Below are positions 36,504 to 45,842 of a DNA stretch of 64,000 nucleotides, piece after piece. Every line of letters starts with the position of its first letter. Position 1 is the stretch's first letter. The notes under the pieces were generated by a model that ran no database searches, was not told where the DNA came from, and worked only from the letters and a program-made list of their open reading frames with translations. The position numbers were made by a program, and so were the translations under genes. This stretch comes from Symbiodinium natans (Eukaryota; Sar; Dinophyceae; Suessiales; Symbiodiniaceae), in contig CAJNDS010000924.1 in the NCBI GenBank assembly GCA_905221605.1, positions 719,709 through 783,708 on the forward strand, given 5' to 3'.

Positions 36504-39500
36504 GATGTAGCACCCTGACACGGAGTATAGCAAACAACGCGCGAAATTGCCAACAAACAACGAAGTTGGGCTGCAGCCTATTCCCCTGGACCCTAAACCC
36601 TAAACACGATCCATAAATGACAAACCTAACTCGAAACCCTAAACCGATGATAACAATAAAGTGGTAGCATCATGCTGCTGCGCGATAACTGCCTCGGCGA
36701 GGCCCCGCGAACAGAGTCAATCCGAAAACTTTTAGTAGTATCATATGACATGGATACTTATTAGTATGTGATACTACGCTATGTTTAGGCTCTCATACTA
36801 TTATCTTCGTATCTTCTTAAATGGCGATATTGTTATGTTCTTACTTGATTCGTGAATTCGAATATTATTATGGCAATGTACTGTGAAGTTGTAGCGATAC
36901 TACATCTCTAAATTAGCACGCCATTGTGCTATTCTGTTGTGCCGATGAATATATGGTTATACGATTGCTGAATTAACAACTGTTGACATTCTGGGATTAT
37001 TCTCGTTAAGCCGCTTGCTTCTCTAGTCTCATGCTGGGACGGTATATCCCCTGGCATGTGGACGTGATGTCCCTTCAGCGGCAAGCTTTCTCCTTGCCTG
37101 TTGCATGCTTTGAGCAGTGATGACTGGTGCCGATCGACTTTGCAAGAGGCTCGTACCCTAAACCCCCCCAAAAAGGGAAAAGGGCCTACCCTGGAATATT
37201 GTACTACCCTACGATTTGCTGCAGGGAACAGTTGTGCACAGGCCTCCTGTGAAGCCCAAGGCAAGTCACCTACAACGCTTGCATGTCTCTGGGGCATGTG
37301 GGATAGCCCTAAACCCTAAACTCTAAAAACAAAACCCTAAACCCTAAACCCTAAACCCTAAACCCTAAACCCTAAACTCTAAAACGAAATCCTAAACCTG
37401 CGTAGGGTTGTATAGGGACGCGTAAATTCTGACGGTTGTGTACAGGATTCCAAGTTGCATGAATTGCTTGAGTCGCAACACCCCAAACCTGTGTGGTTGT
37501 TGGGGCTTAGGTCTAAGGTTTAGGGCTTAGGGCTTGGGATGAGGTTTAGGGTTTAGGGTTTAGGGTTTAGGGTTTAGGTCGTCCCCCCCCCCCCCCCCCT
37601 CTCCCAGCTCCAGCGGTCCTCGAACATGGTCAAGAAAGTCCGGGTGAAGGTGCCCCAGTACTGGAAGACATACCTGGGTTTAGGGTTTTGACAAGGGTTT
37701 AGGGTTTAGGGTTTAGGGTTAAGGGTTTAAGGTTTAGGATGGTTTAGGGTTTAGGCTTTAGAGCTTGGGTGGGGTCTGGGATCCAAATCGGCTTGGGTTT
37801 TGAAGCGGCGCTCAAACCCATAAACCCAAACCTTGGCTGCACTCAGGAGGGTAGCTATAAATTAAACTTTTAGCTGCCTTAGCTGCCTTAATCAGAAACG
37901 CAATAAACCCAAAAACGGTAAGGATCTAAAGTTACAGTAAAGTACCACAAAGAAACCTTCAACCCTAAACCTACTTATAGGTGGGATAACCCCTATAAGG
38001 CCCTTTAGGGGTATTATAAATAGGGTTATAAGTACAATTATAATTGGTTAGTAAGTACCATGAACCTTCAACCCTAAACCCTGAACACTTCGGGTGCTCT
38101 CTTGTGCCGGGAGCTTACGTGACCAAGAAGGGGCTCTAAATTCCTACGATTCTGCACAACCCTTAGAAGTCTTCATGCAGTACGTAGACCCTAAACCCTA
38201 AACCCTAAACCCTAATTCCTAATTCCTAAACGCTTCCCTTCAACCTGAGTCTCAGGAAAACACTCCAGGAGACACAGGATGGTGTCTCCTGGGATTCAAC
38301 GCCTAAACATCCTTCGTGAAGTAGGCCTGATATTGACCTTGTTTCGGACTCAGGGCGGCGGCGAAGAGCCCTAAACCCTAAACCCTAAACCCTAAACCCT
38401 AAACCCCGAAAACCGTACTTTGGTGGGGGTAAGTATAAGCGGCCCTGGGGGGGTGTTGTTGTGAGTTGGGCTTTGGCCGCAAAGTCAGGGTTGCAGGTTT
38501 CGGGCTTCGAGTTTGGGGCTTGAGGGCTTAGGACTAAAGTTTAGGGTTAGGGTTTAGGGTTTAGGGTTTAGGGTTTAGGGTTTAGGGTTTAGGGTTTAGG
38601 GTTTAGGGTTTAGGGTTTAGGGGTTTAGGGTTTAGGGTTTAGGGCTTCCTGCCGCCAGGAGCGCCTCCGTGCCTCCTTGTCGATGGCGGGGTCTTCCAAG
38701 TACCGCGAGACGAGGGTGCTGATGATCATGCCTGGGGTGTGCTAAGCCCTAAACCCTAAACCCTAAACCCTAAACCCTAAACCCTAAACCCTAAACCCTA
38801 GACCCTAAACCCTAAACCCTAAACCCTAAACCCTGAACCCTAAACCCTAAACCCTAAACCCCAAACCCTAGACCCTAAGACCCCTAAAGCCCTTTAATGT
38901 TTAGGGTCTCGGCCTTAGGCTTTTCCTGGGCCGGACAAGCCACCTTGACCACGAAAGGAACCCGAAAAGCTCGGCGTCAAGAAATTAGGGCTGGGGAGGC
39001 ACATGCCCCACTGAGGTTTAGGGTTTAGGGTTTAGGGTTTAGGGTTTAGGGTTCAGGGTTCAGGGTTTAGATGGGTTTAGGGCGCAAGGCTATGTGATAC
39101 GAGGAAGTGGCTGACTTGCTTTGTCATCCCTTAGCCAAAGCCCTAAAACGATCCCCATCCCGCTGCGCACCAACATCGCGACCCTCAAGCTTAACTTAAA
39201 TGCAGAAGTTAGTCTTCCGACTCAAACCAGTTCAATCCCTATAGTCTTTATTTTTAGAAGCCCGGGAGACCCTCTAAACCCTAAACCCTAAACCCTGACC
39301 CATAAATCCGAAACCGGGTTGCCGCAGACGCACTGCACGAAGATGAGCACGCCCGTGGCGTACCCGAGCATGGTCACGCTGGCCACCACGCACTTCAGCA
39401 GGAGACCAAAGGACTCCAGCTTGCCTCTAGAGTTTAGGGTTTAGGGTTTAGGGTTCAGGGTTTAGACTTTAGGGTGTAGCGTTCGGAGACTGAACGGGTG

Positions 39501-42500
39501 GAGTTTTTGGAAGGGTTTATATAGGGGTTTAGAGCTTCTGGGGAGTAGGGAATTGCGGTTTGGAGTTTGGGGGCTTCAGGGGGGTGTAGGATTCCGCTTG
39601 TAGGTTGTCGGGGTTGCCCTACATACGCATTTCTTTAGGGCTTGGGGTTTAGGGTTTAGGGATATAAACCCTAAACCCTAAACCCTAAACCCTAAACCCT
39701 AAGGTGAAGCCCAGCCTGAGAGGATGATCATGCGAAAGGCGCGTGCCAACTTTCCGAGTCGCAGCCTTTGAAGGGATCTCAGGGTTTAGGGTTTAGGGTT
39801 TAGGGTTTAGGGTTTGGGGTTTGGGGTTTGGGGTTTGGGGGTTAGGGTTTGGGGTTTAGGGTTTGGGGTTTAGGGTTTGGGGCTTGGGGTTTAGGGTTTA
39901 GGGTTTGGGGCTTGGGGTTTAGGGTTTAGGGTTTGGGGTTTAGGGTTTGGCGTTTAGGGGTTAGGGTTTAGGGTTTAGGGTTTAGGGCGTGGCTTCTGAG
40001 GTTTTGGGGGGTGGCGTTCGGGACATCTTCGGGGAGAGGGTTGGGTACTTGGGTCCCGGAACTCGTCACTTTACATGAGACAATGCAAGGGGTGTCGGGT
40101 TCTATGTAACCATGAACTTAACATGGGATGTTCCGCCTTATACGAATAATAGTACCCCTACTAGAATCCCTCTTAAGGACTGTTGGTATAGGAGTGAACA
40201 TCCCAATATCTAACCCTAAACCCTAAACCGGGTTTCTTAGGGTAGAGATTCTGGGAGTCGCGTATCCAGGAGTTGAGGGTGTAGGACTCCGGGACTTCCC
40301 AAAAACCAGAACAGAAGGTTCGCTTCTTCTAGTCAGGACGCCCCCCCCCCCCCCCCCCCTTTTTCAAGTGGCCCTCCTTACAACGGTCCACCGAAACCCT
40401 AAAAACTGCTTGGAACAACAACCCCCCGCCCGCCCCCTCCGCCCTGAACCCTAAACCCTAAACCCTAAACCCAACCCTGAACCCTGAACCCTGAACCCTA
40501 AACCCTAAACCCTAAACCCTAAACCCTAGACCCTAAACCCTAAACCCTAAACCCTAAACCCTAAACCCTAAACCTCCTTCACGTCCTTCCGCTGCGATTC
40601 GGCGAGCTCCCGCTAAGGGAGGCCCAAACTCTTCAACTCTCGGGCCTTCTGAAACCTGCAAAAAACGTACACGTGTATCCGGTTCAACAGCTTTTTTGAG
40701 GGGGGAGAAAGTTCATGGCTGAGGGTTTAGGGTTGGAGAGGGGAGGGGCCCTAAACTCTAATCCGGGCTAAACCCTGAAGCTTGAACCCTAAACCCTAAA
40801 CCCTAAACCCTAAACCCTGAACCCTCTTGAAGCCCAGCCGCAGTCTCAGAAAGATCGGGTCCAAAGGCAGTGAGGACCTCAGCCACATTTGGGCACAGGG
40901 GGGGGCCTAAAGCGCATAAACCCTAAACCCTAAACCCTAAACCCCAAACCGCCGGTTTCGAGTGAAGGGTTTAGAGTTTAGGGCACTTTGTTCGGGTAGC
41001 CGATCGACCCTGCGAAAATCGAGGCACAGGACCCTTGCCTCCAATGCCCTATAGACCCTGGAACCGGTTAAACCCTAAACCCTAAACCCTAAACCCTAAA
41101 CCCTAAACCCTAAACCCTAAACAAAACACTAGACCCTAAACGCCATCCCCCATTCCAATCTGCAAACGCCGCCCCGCAGCGTGTCCAGCACCAGGGTGCC
41201 GATCGTCAGCGTCACCACAATGAAATCAATCCTGTCGGTTTAGGGTTTAGGATTTAGGGTTTAGGGTTTAGGGTTTAGGGTTTAGGGTCTAGGGTTAGTG
41301 CATATAGTCTTCGCCTAAACTCTTAGCCCACCTCTTGAAAAACCTAGGGGAGCGTGCTGAACGGGAGTGGAGTTCCGGAGAAGCTTCCAAGCGTGAGCTT
41401 CCAGCGTTTCAAGATCGGGTTTCGGGCTGCAATCAGGCTCTACTCTAGTTCCTTTTTTTGGCTAGTAGTTGCCCAATAAAGGTACGACTTTGCGTAGTTA
41501 AATGATGGTCCGTTCCCAAAAGTATGGTCCCTTTTGGGGTCCTAAATTCTAATAGTAGCCTCAAAAAGGGCCAACCTGTAGAGAAGTGACCACATGGCTT
41601 GAAGGTTGCGCGGCTGTAGCTTTAGGGTTTGAGGTTTACATTGTGGCTTTAGGGTTGTGGGGGGTTTAAGGTTTCGGGTTTAGGGTCCTGCACCCTAGCA
41701 AATAGCCTGCGATAACTAAACACCAAAACGCTAAACCGCCAAACCCTGCCCTGCACCCTACACCGCAAACCCTCAGCAAAGCTGGCATCAGTCCAGTTCA
41801 TCGCGCTCTTCCAGAAGGAGCACTTCAGGCAAATAATGCGAACGAACCTCAGAAAGCTTCGGGTTTTAGGGTTTAGGGTTTAGGGTTTAGGGTTTAGGGT
41901 TTAGGGTTTAGGGCTTGGGACTTAGGACCTCGGCTTGAACTTATGGGCTTTGGGATCCCGAAGCCCTGAATGCTAAAAACCCCAAAATCCTAAAAGGGTC
42001 CGGTAGACCCCCCAAAGCACTGGGATTCAAACCCAAAACCCTCAAACTGAAAGCCCTAGAGCCCCAAAAGCCCGAAAGCCCTGAAACCCTGAAGCCCTAA
42101 ACCTCAAAAAGCCTAAACCCTGAACCCTAAACCTCAAAAAAACCCAAAGCCCCGTAACCCCAAAAGCCCTAAACAGGCTCTGGGCATGTGGGAGCACGGT
42201 TTAGGGTTTATAGGGTTTAGTTTATAGGCTTGGGTATACACAAGGGGGCTTCGTGCTCCAAAACAGAACCTGAGCCCAAAGACCCACAGCGAGCCTAAAG
42301 CAGGAAAAAGAAAAACCTGAAGCAATGGGTTTGGGGTTTGGGGTTTGGGGTTTAGGGTTTAGGGTTTTGGAGATTCGGGGCGCGCTAGAGAAATCCACGA
42401 GAAAGGGAGAAAGGGGCGCCATCGGTGGACTATCATTGTTAAAGGTTGCGTCGGGACGAGTCTGCAAAGCCAGGCGGCACATCCAAGGAGAAGATAATCT

Positions 42501-45500
42501 GAGCACACATGGTCAGCGCTCTACAAAAGCCGTCGCGTAATAAGGGGTACCCTAAACCCTCGCACCCCACCCCCCCCCCCCTACATTCCCTAAACCCTAA
42601 ACCTCAAACCCTAAATACCCTGAATCCTAATGCAAACCCTAAGCCTTCAAACCCTAAACCCTAAACCCGAAACCTTACACCCTAAACCCTAAACCCTAAA
42701 CCTTAAACCCTACCCTGAACCGGTGGGGACCCATCTCAGAGTCGGCTGGTACCCCTTTCCGGTAGGTTTAGGGCTTAGGGCTTAGGGCTTAGGGCTTGGG
42801 GCTTAGGGCTTAGGGCTTAGGGCTTAGGGCTTAGGGCTTATGGCTTAGGGTTTAGGGCTTATGGCTTATATAGGGCTTGGGGCTGAGGGCTTAGGGCTTA
42901 AGGCTTAGGGTTTAGGGTTTAGGCTGGCACCCATATCAGGTGGTACCCATCTCAGGTGGCGTCAGTGGGTTACCCATCTCAAGTGTGACCCATCTCAAAT
43001 GAAAAGGAACATGTGGCGGGGACATTGAAGGTTTATTTAGGAAGTACGGCCCAGGGTTGCTAGGTGAAGCTTGAGGAAATTCGGGGCCTAGGGCAGGGTT
43101 TGGGGTTTGGGGTTTAGGTTTAGGGTTTAGGGTTTGTGTAGGGTTCAGGGTTTGCGATTTCTTGTGCCGTGGACCACAGAGCCGTGGCAGCATTTGCTGA
43201 ACAATGGTCCTGGAACATGCTGAGTGAGGATCCTTGTCACAAGAGATGATGCCCCAAACCCTCAAGTCAACTGTCCCTAAACCCTAAACCCTAAACCCTA
43301 AACCCTAAACCCTAAACCCTAAACCCTAAACCCTAAACCCTAAACCCTAAACCCTGCAGAAAGTACCTAAGAGCCAACCAGAAGACAGCCAAGAGTAGTC
43401 TTCGGCGGTTCCATGTCAGGGAGGGCTGCCAGACCAGTCAGGGTATATAGAAGGGTTGAGGCGGAGGCTGGATGATCGGGTTTCGGGTTTATCGGTTTAT
43501 CGTTTAGGGTTTAGGGCTGAGGGTTCTGGGTCTGGAGTGTACAAAGAAGAGGACATGACAATCAAAACGGGGGGGGGGGGGGGGGGCCCCCCAGAAGTGG
43601 CAAGAACCCTAAACCCTAAACCCTAAACCCTAAAAACCTAAACCCTAAACCCTAAACCCTAAACCCTAAACCGTAAACACTACTGGGCTCGGAGATATGA
43701 GCATTGCCAGCTCCGGGGGGGCCGCCCTAAACCCTCAACCCTCAACCCTAAACCCTAAACCCTGAACCCTACACCCTAAACCCTGAACCTCCAGAGCCCT
43801 AAACCCAAAACCCTAACCCCAAATCAGACACCCTGACCCTTGAAACCGTAAACGCTTGTGACCATGCTTGTTGCAGCCCGTGGGGGCTGTGAAGATGTGC
43901 TCAACGAACTGCAGGGCCTGTAACTGCAGGGCCCCAAAAGGGTTCAGGGTTTAGGGTTTAGGGTTTAGGGTTTAAGTTTAGGGTTGAGGGTTTAGGGCTC
44001 TGGGACTAGGCTCTGGGACTAGGATCCGGATTGTTTAGGATATTGAGTTGAGGAGTCAGCGTTCTTTGGGAGCAAGGCTTTAGTTGAAGGCTCCCAGCGA
44101 ACCCTAAACCCTGAACCCCAAACACTAAACTCGACCCAAATGCGAAACCCCAAACCCTAAACACCCTGAACCCCAAGCCGAACCCCCAAAGCTCCAAACG
44201 CAAAGGCCGAACCCTGCTTCCAGGTTCATGGAGACTTACAACCCAGAAATAAGTCTACTTATAGCCTACTTCGGGGACTTTGGTGGCGTATCAGTACAGT
44301 TAGAATTGGGGTTATAAGTGCCCATGAACCTCCAAGTAAAACAACCTCCTACTCGGCCCTTATGCCTTGGTTTTTTTGCCAATAAGCCCCTTTAAGCCCA
44401 AAAGGGCACCCTTTTTCCGCCTGGGATAATCTTGGGTCTTGCGGTTGGGCCTAAACCCTAAACCCTACACCCTAAACCCCAAACTCCAAACCCCAAACCC
44501 TAAACCCTAAACCCTAAACCCAACCCTCAACCCTAATGGTTCTAAGTAATTACCCATGAACCTCCAAGTGCCCGGGCCTCGAGGATGCTTGGCCAGCTGC
44601 TATCGTTTGGGTTCTTCGCCGGGTAGTAGTCAATATCGTAGCCTGGGTTAGGGTTTGGGGTTTAGGGTTTAGGGTTTAGGGTTTGGGGTTTGGGGTTTAG
44701 GGTTTAGGGTTTAGGGTTTAGGGTTTAGGGTTTAGGGCAACCTCTGACTGAAATGTCCTTTCTTTCGTGGGCCGGGGGTGAAGGGGGGGTGGAGGGGTTT
44801 AGGGATGAAGGGGGTTTCGGGTTGCTTTGCTTGTTTGAATTTAGGGGGTGGGGGGTGGGGGGGTGGAGGGGTGGCGGTCCAGGGACGTTTTGAGGGTCTA
44901 GGGGATTAGGGTTTAGAGCATGGGGTCCTTGGCCCAGGCTGGTTTAGGGCATTGGTTCCAGTCAAACCCCAAACCCTACACCCCAATCCCTAATTCCCTA
45001 AAGCCTAAACCCTAAACCCTAAACCCTAAACCCTAAACCCTAAACCCTAAACCCTAAACCCTAAACCCTAAACCCTAAACCGGGTTGGTTTAGGGTCTGG
45101 GACGAGGGGATGGCGCCGGTGCTTCAGGACCCTGTTGTGTGCTCCAAGACTCTACAAAGGAGTGGCAGGGTAAGGTCTTGGGTTTAGGGTCTAAAGGTTC
45201 GGGGTTGAGAGTTTAGGGTTCGGGGTTAGGGGTTTAGAGGTGTAGGCTTCAGGAGGGTGCGCTCAGTGCCAAGCTAAGACCGGACGCTTGTCTCATCGCC
45301 CTCAGCCCGAAGTTTCCAAAGTGATTCTGACTTTAGCAAGCCCAGCCCAAACTCCAAACCCCAAACCCCAAACCCAAAACCCCAAACCCCAAACCCTAAA
45401 CCCTAAACCCTAAATCCAGCTCTCGGAGCCAGTGTTCGCTGTTGGAGGTCCTGAATATGACCCTCCTAAACCCAAGAAGGAAAACATAAACTCTCCCAAG

Positions 45501-45842
45501 GGCCTAGACTTTAAACCCTAAACCCTAACCCCTAAACCCTAAATACAGTTCTAGGGCTCACTTTCAAGGCTCCGCAAAGCTGCGCACAACAGCTATTATT
45601 TGCTTAAGAACCCCAGGAGAATGAAACAGTCATATTCCTGATGCTACCCGAAATAATTAAGGAGGAATGTGTTGCTTATTTTTTCGGGGCTCTTGGTCTT
45701 TGAAGGCTTCGCAGAGAAGCGGCCAAGGAACCCTGAACCCTAAATCCTAAACCCTAAGGACAAGAGGCCGATCCGCGATCCTTCCATCTGAAGCTGGACG
45801 GCCAGAAACAACACGTTGGCGACGAGGACGCACGAGATGATC
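35644..45842 (-). CDS. Voltage-gated cation channel domain, nine exons recognised
   Basis: Minus-strand exons, 5' to 3': 45842-45774 (S1), 44642-44578 (S1-S2 loop), 43917-43878 (S2 start), 41847-41794 (S2 end), 41231-41173 (S3), 39424-39315 (S5), 38731-38653 (turret), 37673-37604 (pore), 36453-36368 (pore to S6) and 35700-35644 (S6). Key motifs: IISCVLVANVLFLAVQLQME, WKSAMNW-IDFIVVTLTIGTLV, GTFTRTFLTMFEDRW (pore, Glu in the filter) and FALLNVVSSVF. The architecture fits one six-helix domain of the Cav/Nav-like superfamily, common in dinoflagellates. Phases agree exactly from 38731 to 35700 and across 41794/41231. An S4 exon was not securely found. The channel may continue on both sides. Confidence 0.85.
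35985..36125. mobile_element. Palindromic element, family 4
   Basis: GGCAGTTACATGGACC on the left, GGGCTGTGAAACTACC on the right, with the family core CCTATACCCTATACG. Confidence 0.6.
36368..36453 (-). CDS. Channel exon: pore to S6
   Basis: After TTTGGCAG, phase 0: VLFANWAPACRSLTDYVSEW then FTVVFVGY. Ends in phase 2 at a GC donor (CTACAG|GCCAGT) and joins S6 as GYR-CVVGF. Confidence 0.9.
36466..36503. repeat. CAT trinucleotide run
   Basis: About twelve CAT/ATC units beside the channel exon. Confidence 0.95.
36715..37000. other. AT-rich intronic segment
   Basis: Contains AGTAGTATCATATG and its imperfect inverse AGTATGTGATACTAC, possibly a decayed palindromic element. No exon seen. 37001-37140 is unique without a supported exon. 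Confidence 0.4.
37604..37673 (-). CDS. Channel exon: pore loop
   Basis: After AAACCCAG, in phase 2: YVFQYWGTFTRTFLTMFEDR then WSW, ending at a GA donor (CTGG|GAGAGG). Contains the P-loop with the filter glutamate. Confidence 0.92.
37866..37955. mobile_element. Repeated element with TTTAGCTGCC start
   Basis: CTTTTAGCTGCCTTAGCTGC...AAGGATCTAAAGTTACAGTA. A related copy is at 50400-50480 (CTTTAGCTGTCCTTAATCAG). The ends are partly inverted. Confidence 0.5.
37973..38071. mobile_element. Family-1 element, core and right half
   Basis: Shares TAACCCCTATAAGGCCCTTT and AAGTACCATGAACCTTCA with the copy at 11384-11542. Confidence 0.7.
38545..38645 (+). repeat. TTTAGGG array
   Basis: About 14 units. 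Confidence 0.95.
38653..38731 (-). CDS. Channel exon: S5-pore turret
   Basis: After CACCCCAG, in phase 1: MIISTLVSRYLEDPAIDKEA then RRRSW. Ends in phase 2 at a GC donor (TGGCG|GCAGGA) and joins the pore exon in frame. Confidence 0.82.
38745..38875 (-). repeat. CCCTAAA array
   Basis: About 18 units with single-base variants. Confidence 0.95.
39315..39424 (-). CDS. Channel exon: S5
   Basis: After CTCTAGAG, in phase 1: KLESFGLLLKCVVASVTMLG then YATGVLIFVQCVCGNP, a clear hydrophobic helix preceded by an amphipathic S4-S5 linker. Canonical donor CCG|GTTTCGG. Confidence 0.85.
39781..39988 (+). repeat. Mixed TTTAGGG / TTTGGGG array
   Basis: About 29 units in which TTTAGGG and TTTGGGG alternate. 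The longest mixed array in the window. Confidence 0.93.
40128..40211. mobile_element. Palindromic element, family 9
   Basis: GGGATGTTCCGCCTTATACG on the left versus AGGAGTGAACATCCCAATA on the right. A related copy lies at about 51993-52066. Confidence 0.6.
40441..40573 (-). repeat. CCCTAAA array
   Basis: About 18 units. On the minus strand it begins with GTTTAGGG directly after a possible exon at 40574-40612. Confidence 0.93.
40574..40612 (-). CDS. Possible exon (RELAESQRKDVKE)
   Basis: Thirteen codons ending at GAG|GTTTAGGG on the minus strand. It could encode a cytoplasmic loop of the channel, but its phases do not prove a link. Confidence 0.4.
40806..40880 (-). CDS. Possible exon between S3 and S5
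   Basis: Minus-strand island, after GGCTGAG, open in two frames. One reads SSLPLDPIFLRLRLGFKR, with spaced arginines that could be a weak S4; the other reads VLTAFGPDLSETAAGLQE. Not resolved. Confidence 0.3.
41173..41231 (-). CDS. Channel exon: S3
   Basis: After CCGACAG, in phase 2: IDFIVVTLTIGTLVLDTLR. Joined to the previous exon it reads AMNWIDFIVV, the classic S2-S3 boundary. Confidence 0.9.
41515..41585. mobile_element. Palindromic element, family 8
   Basis: ATGGTCCCTTTTGGGGTCCT on the left and CCTCAAAAAGGGCCAAC on the right. A related copy is at 46155-46245. Confidence 0.6.
41794..41847 (-). CDS. Channel exon: S2 end and S2-S3 loop
   Basis: After TTTCTGAG, in phase 2: FVRIICLKCSFWKSAMN plus two bases of Trp. 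GA donor (AACTG|GACTGA) is needed to join S3. Confidence 0.88.
42758..42915 (+). repeat. TTAGGGC variant array
   Basis: About 20 units of TTAGGGC / TTAGGGCTTATGG, a variant of the telomere-like unit. Confidence 0.9.
43274..43354 (-). repeat. CCCTAAA array
   Basis: Eleven units. Confidence 0.95.
43878..43917 (-). CDS. Channel exon: start of S2
   Basis: After AGTTACAG, phase 0: ALQFVEHIFTAPT, matching the FEHxFTAxF pattern of S2. The donor is GC at 43877 or 43887. The exon linking it to 41847 was not found. Confidence 0.7.
44218..44338. mobile_element. Family-1 palindromic element
   Basis: CCAGGTTCATGGAGACTTAC on the left, TGCCCATGAACCTCCAAGTA on the right. Confidence 0.75.
44578..44642 (-). 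CDS. Channel exon: S1-S2 loop
   Basis: After TAACCCAG, in phase 1: YDIDYYPAKNPNDSSWPSIL and E. GC donor (CTCGAG|GCCCGG), phase 0. Placed here by position and phase; a long extracellular S1-S2 loop is common in these channels. Confidence 0.75.
45004..45081 (-). repeat. CCCTAAA array
   Basis: About eleven units. Confidence 0.95.
45600..45705. mobile_element. Palindromic element, family 10
   Basis: TGCTTAAGAACCCCAGGAGA on the left with GAATGTGTTGCTTATTTTTT on the right. Related copies at about 2652-2720, 3916-4000 and 52213-52320. Confidence 0.45.
45774..45842 (-). CDS. Channel exon: S1
   Basis: After GCTCTCAG, in phase 2: IISCVLVANVLFLAVQLQME then GS. Typical S1 with the conserved Asn and the LQxxG end. 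GA donor (TCGCG|GATCGG). Confidence 0.85.
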
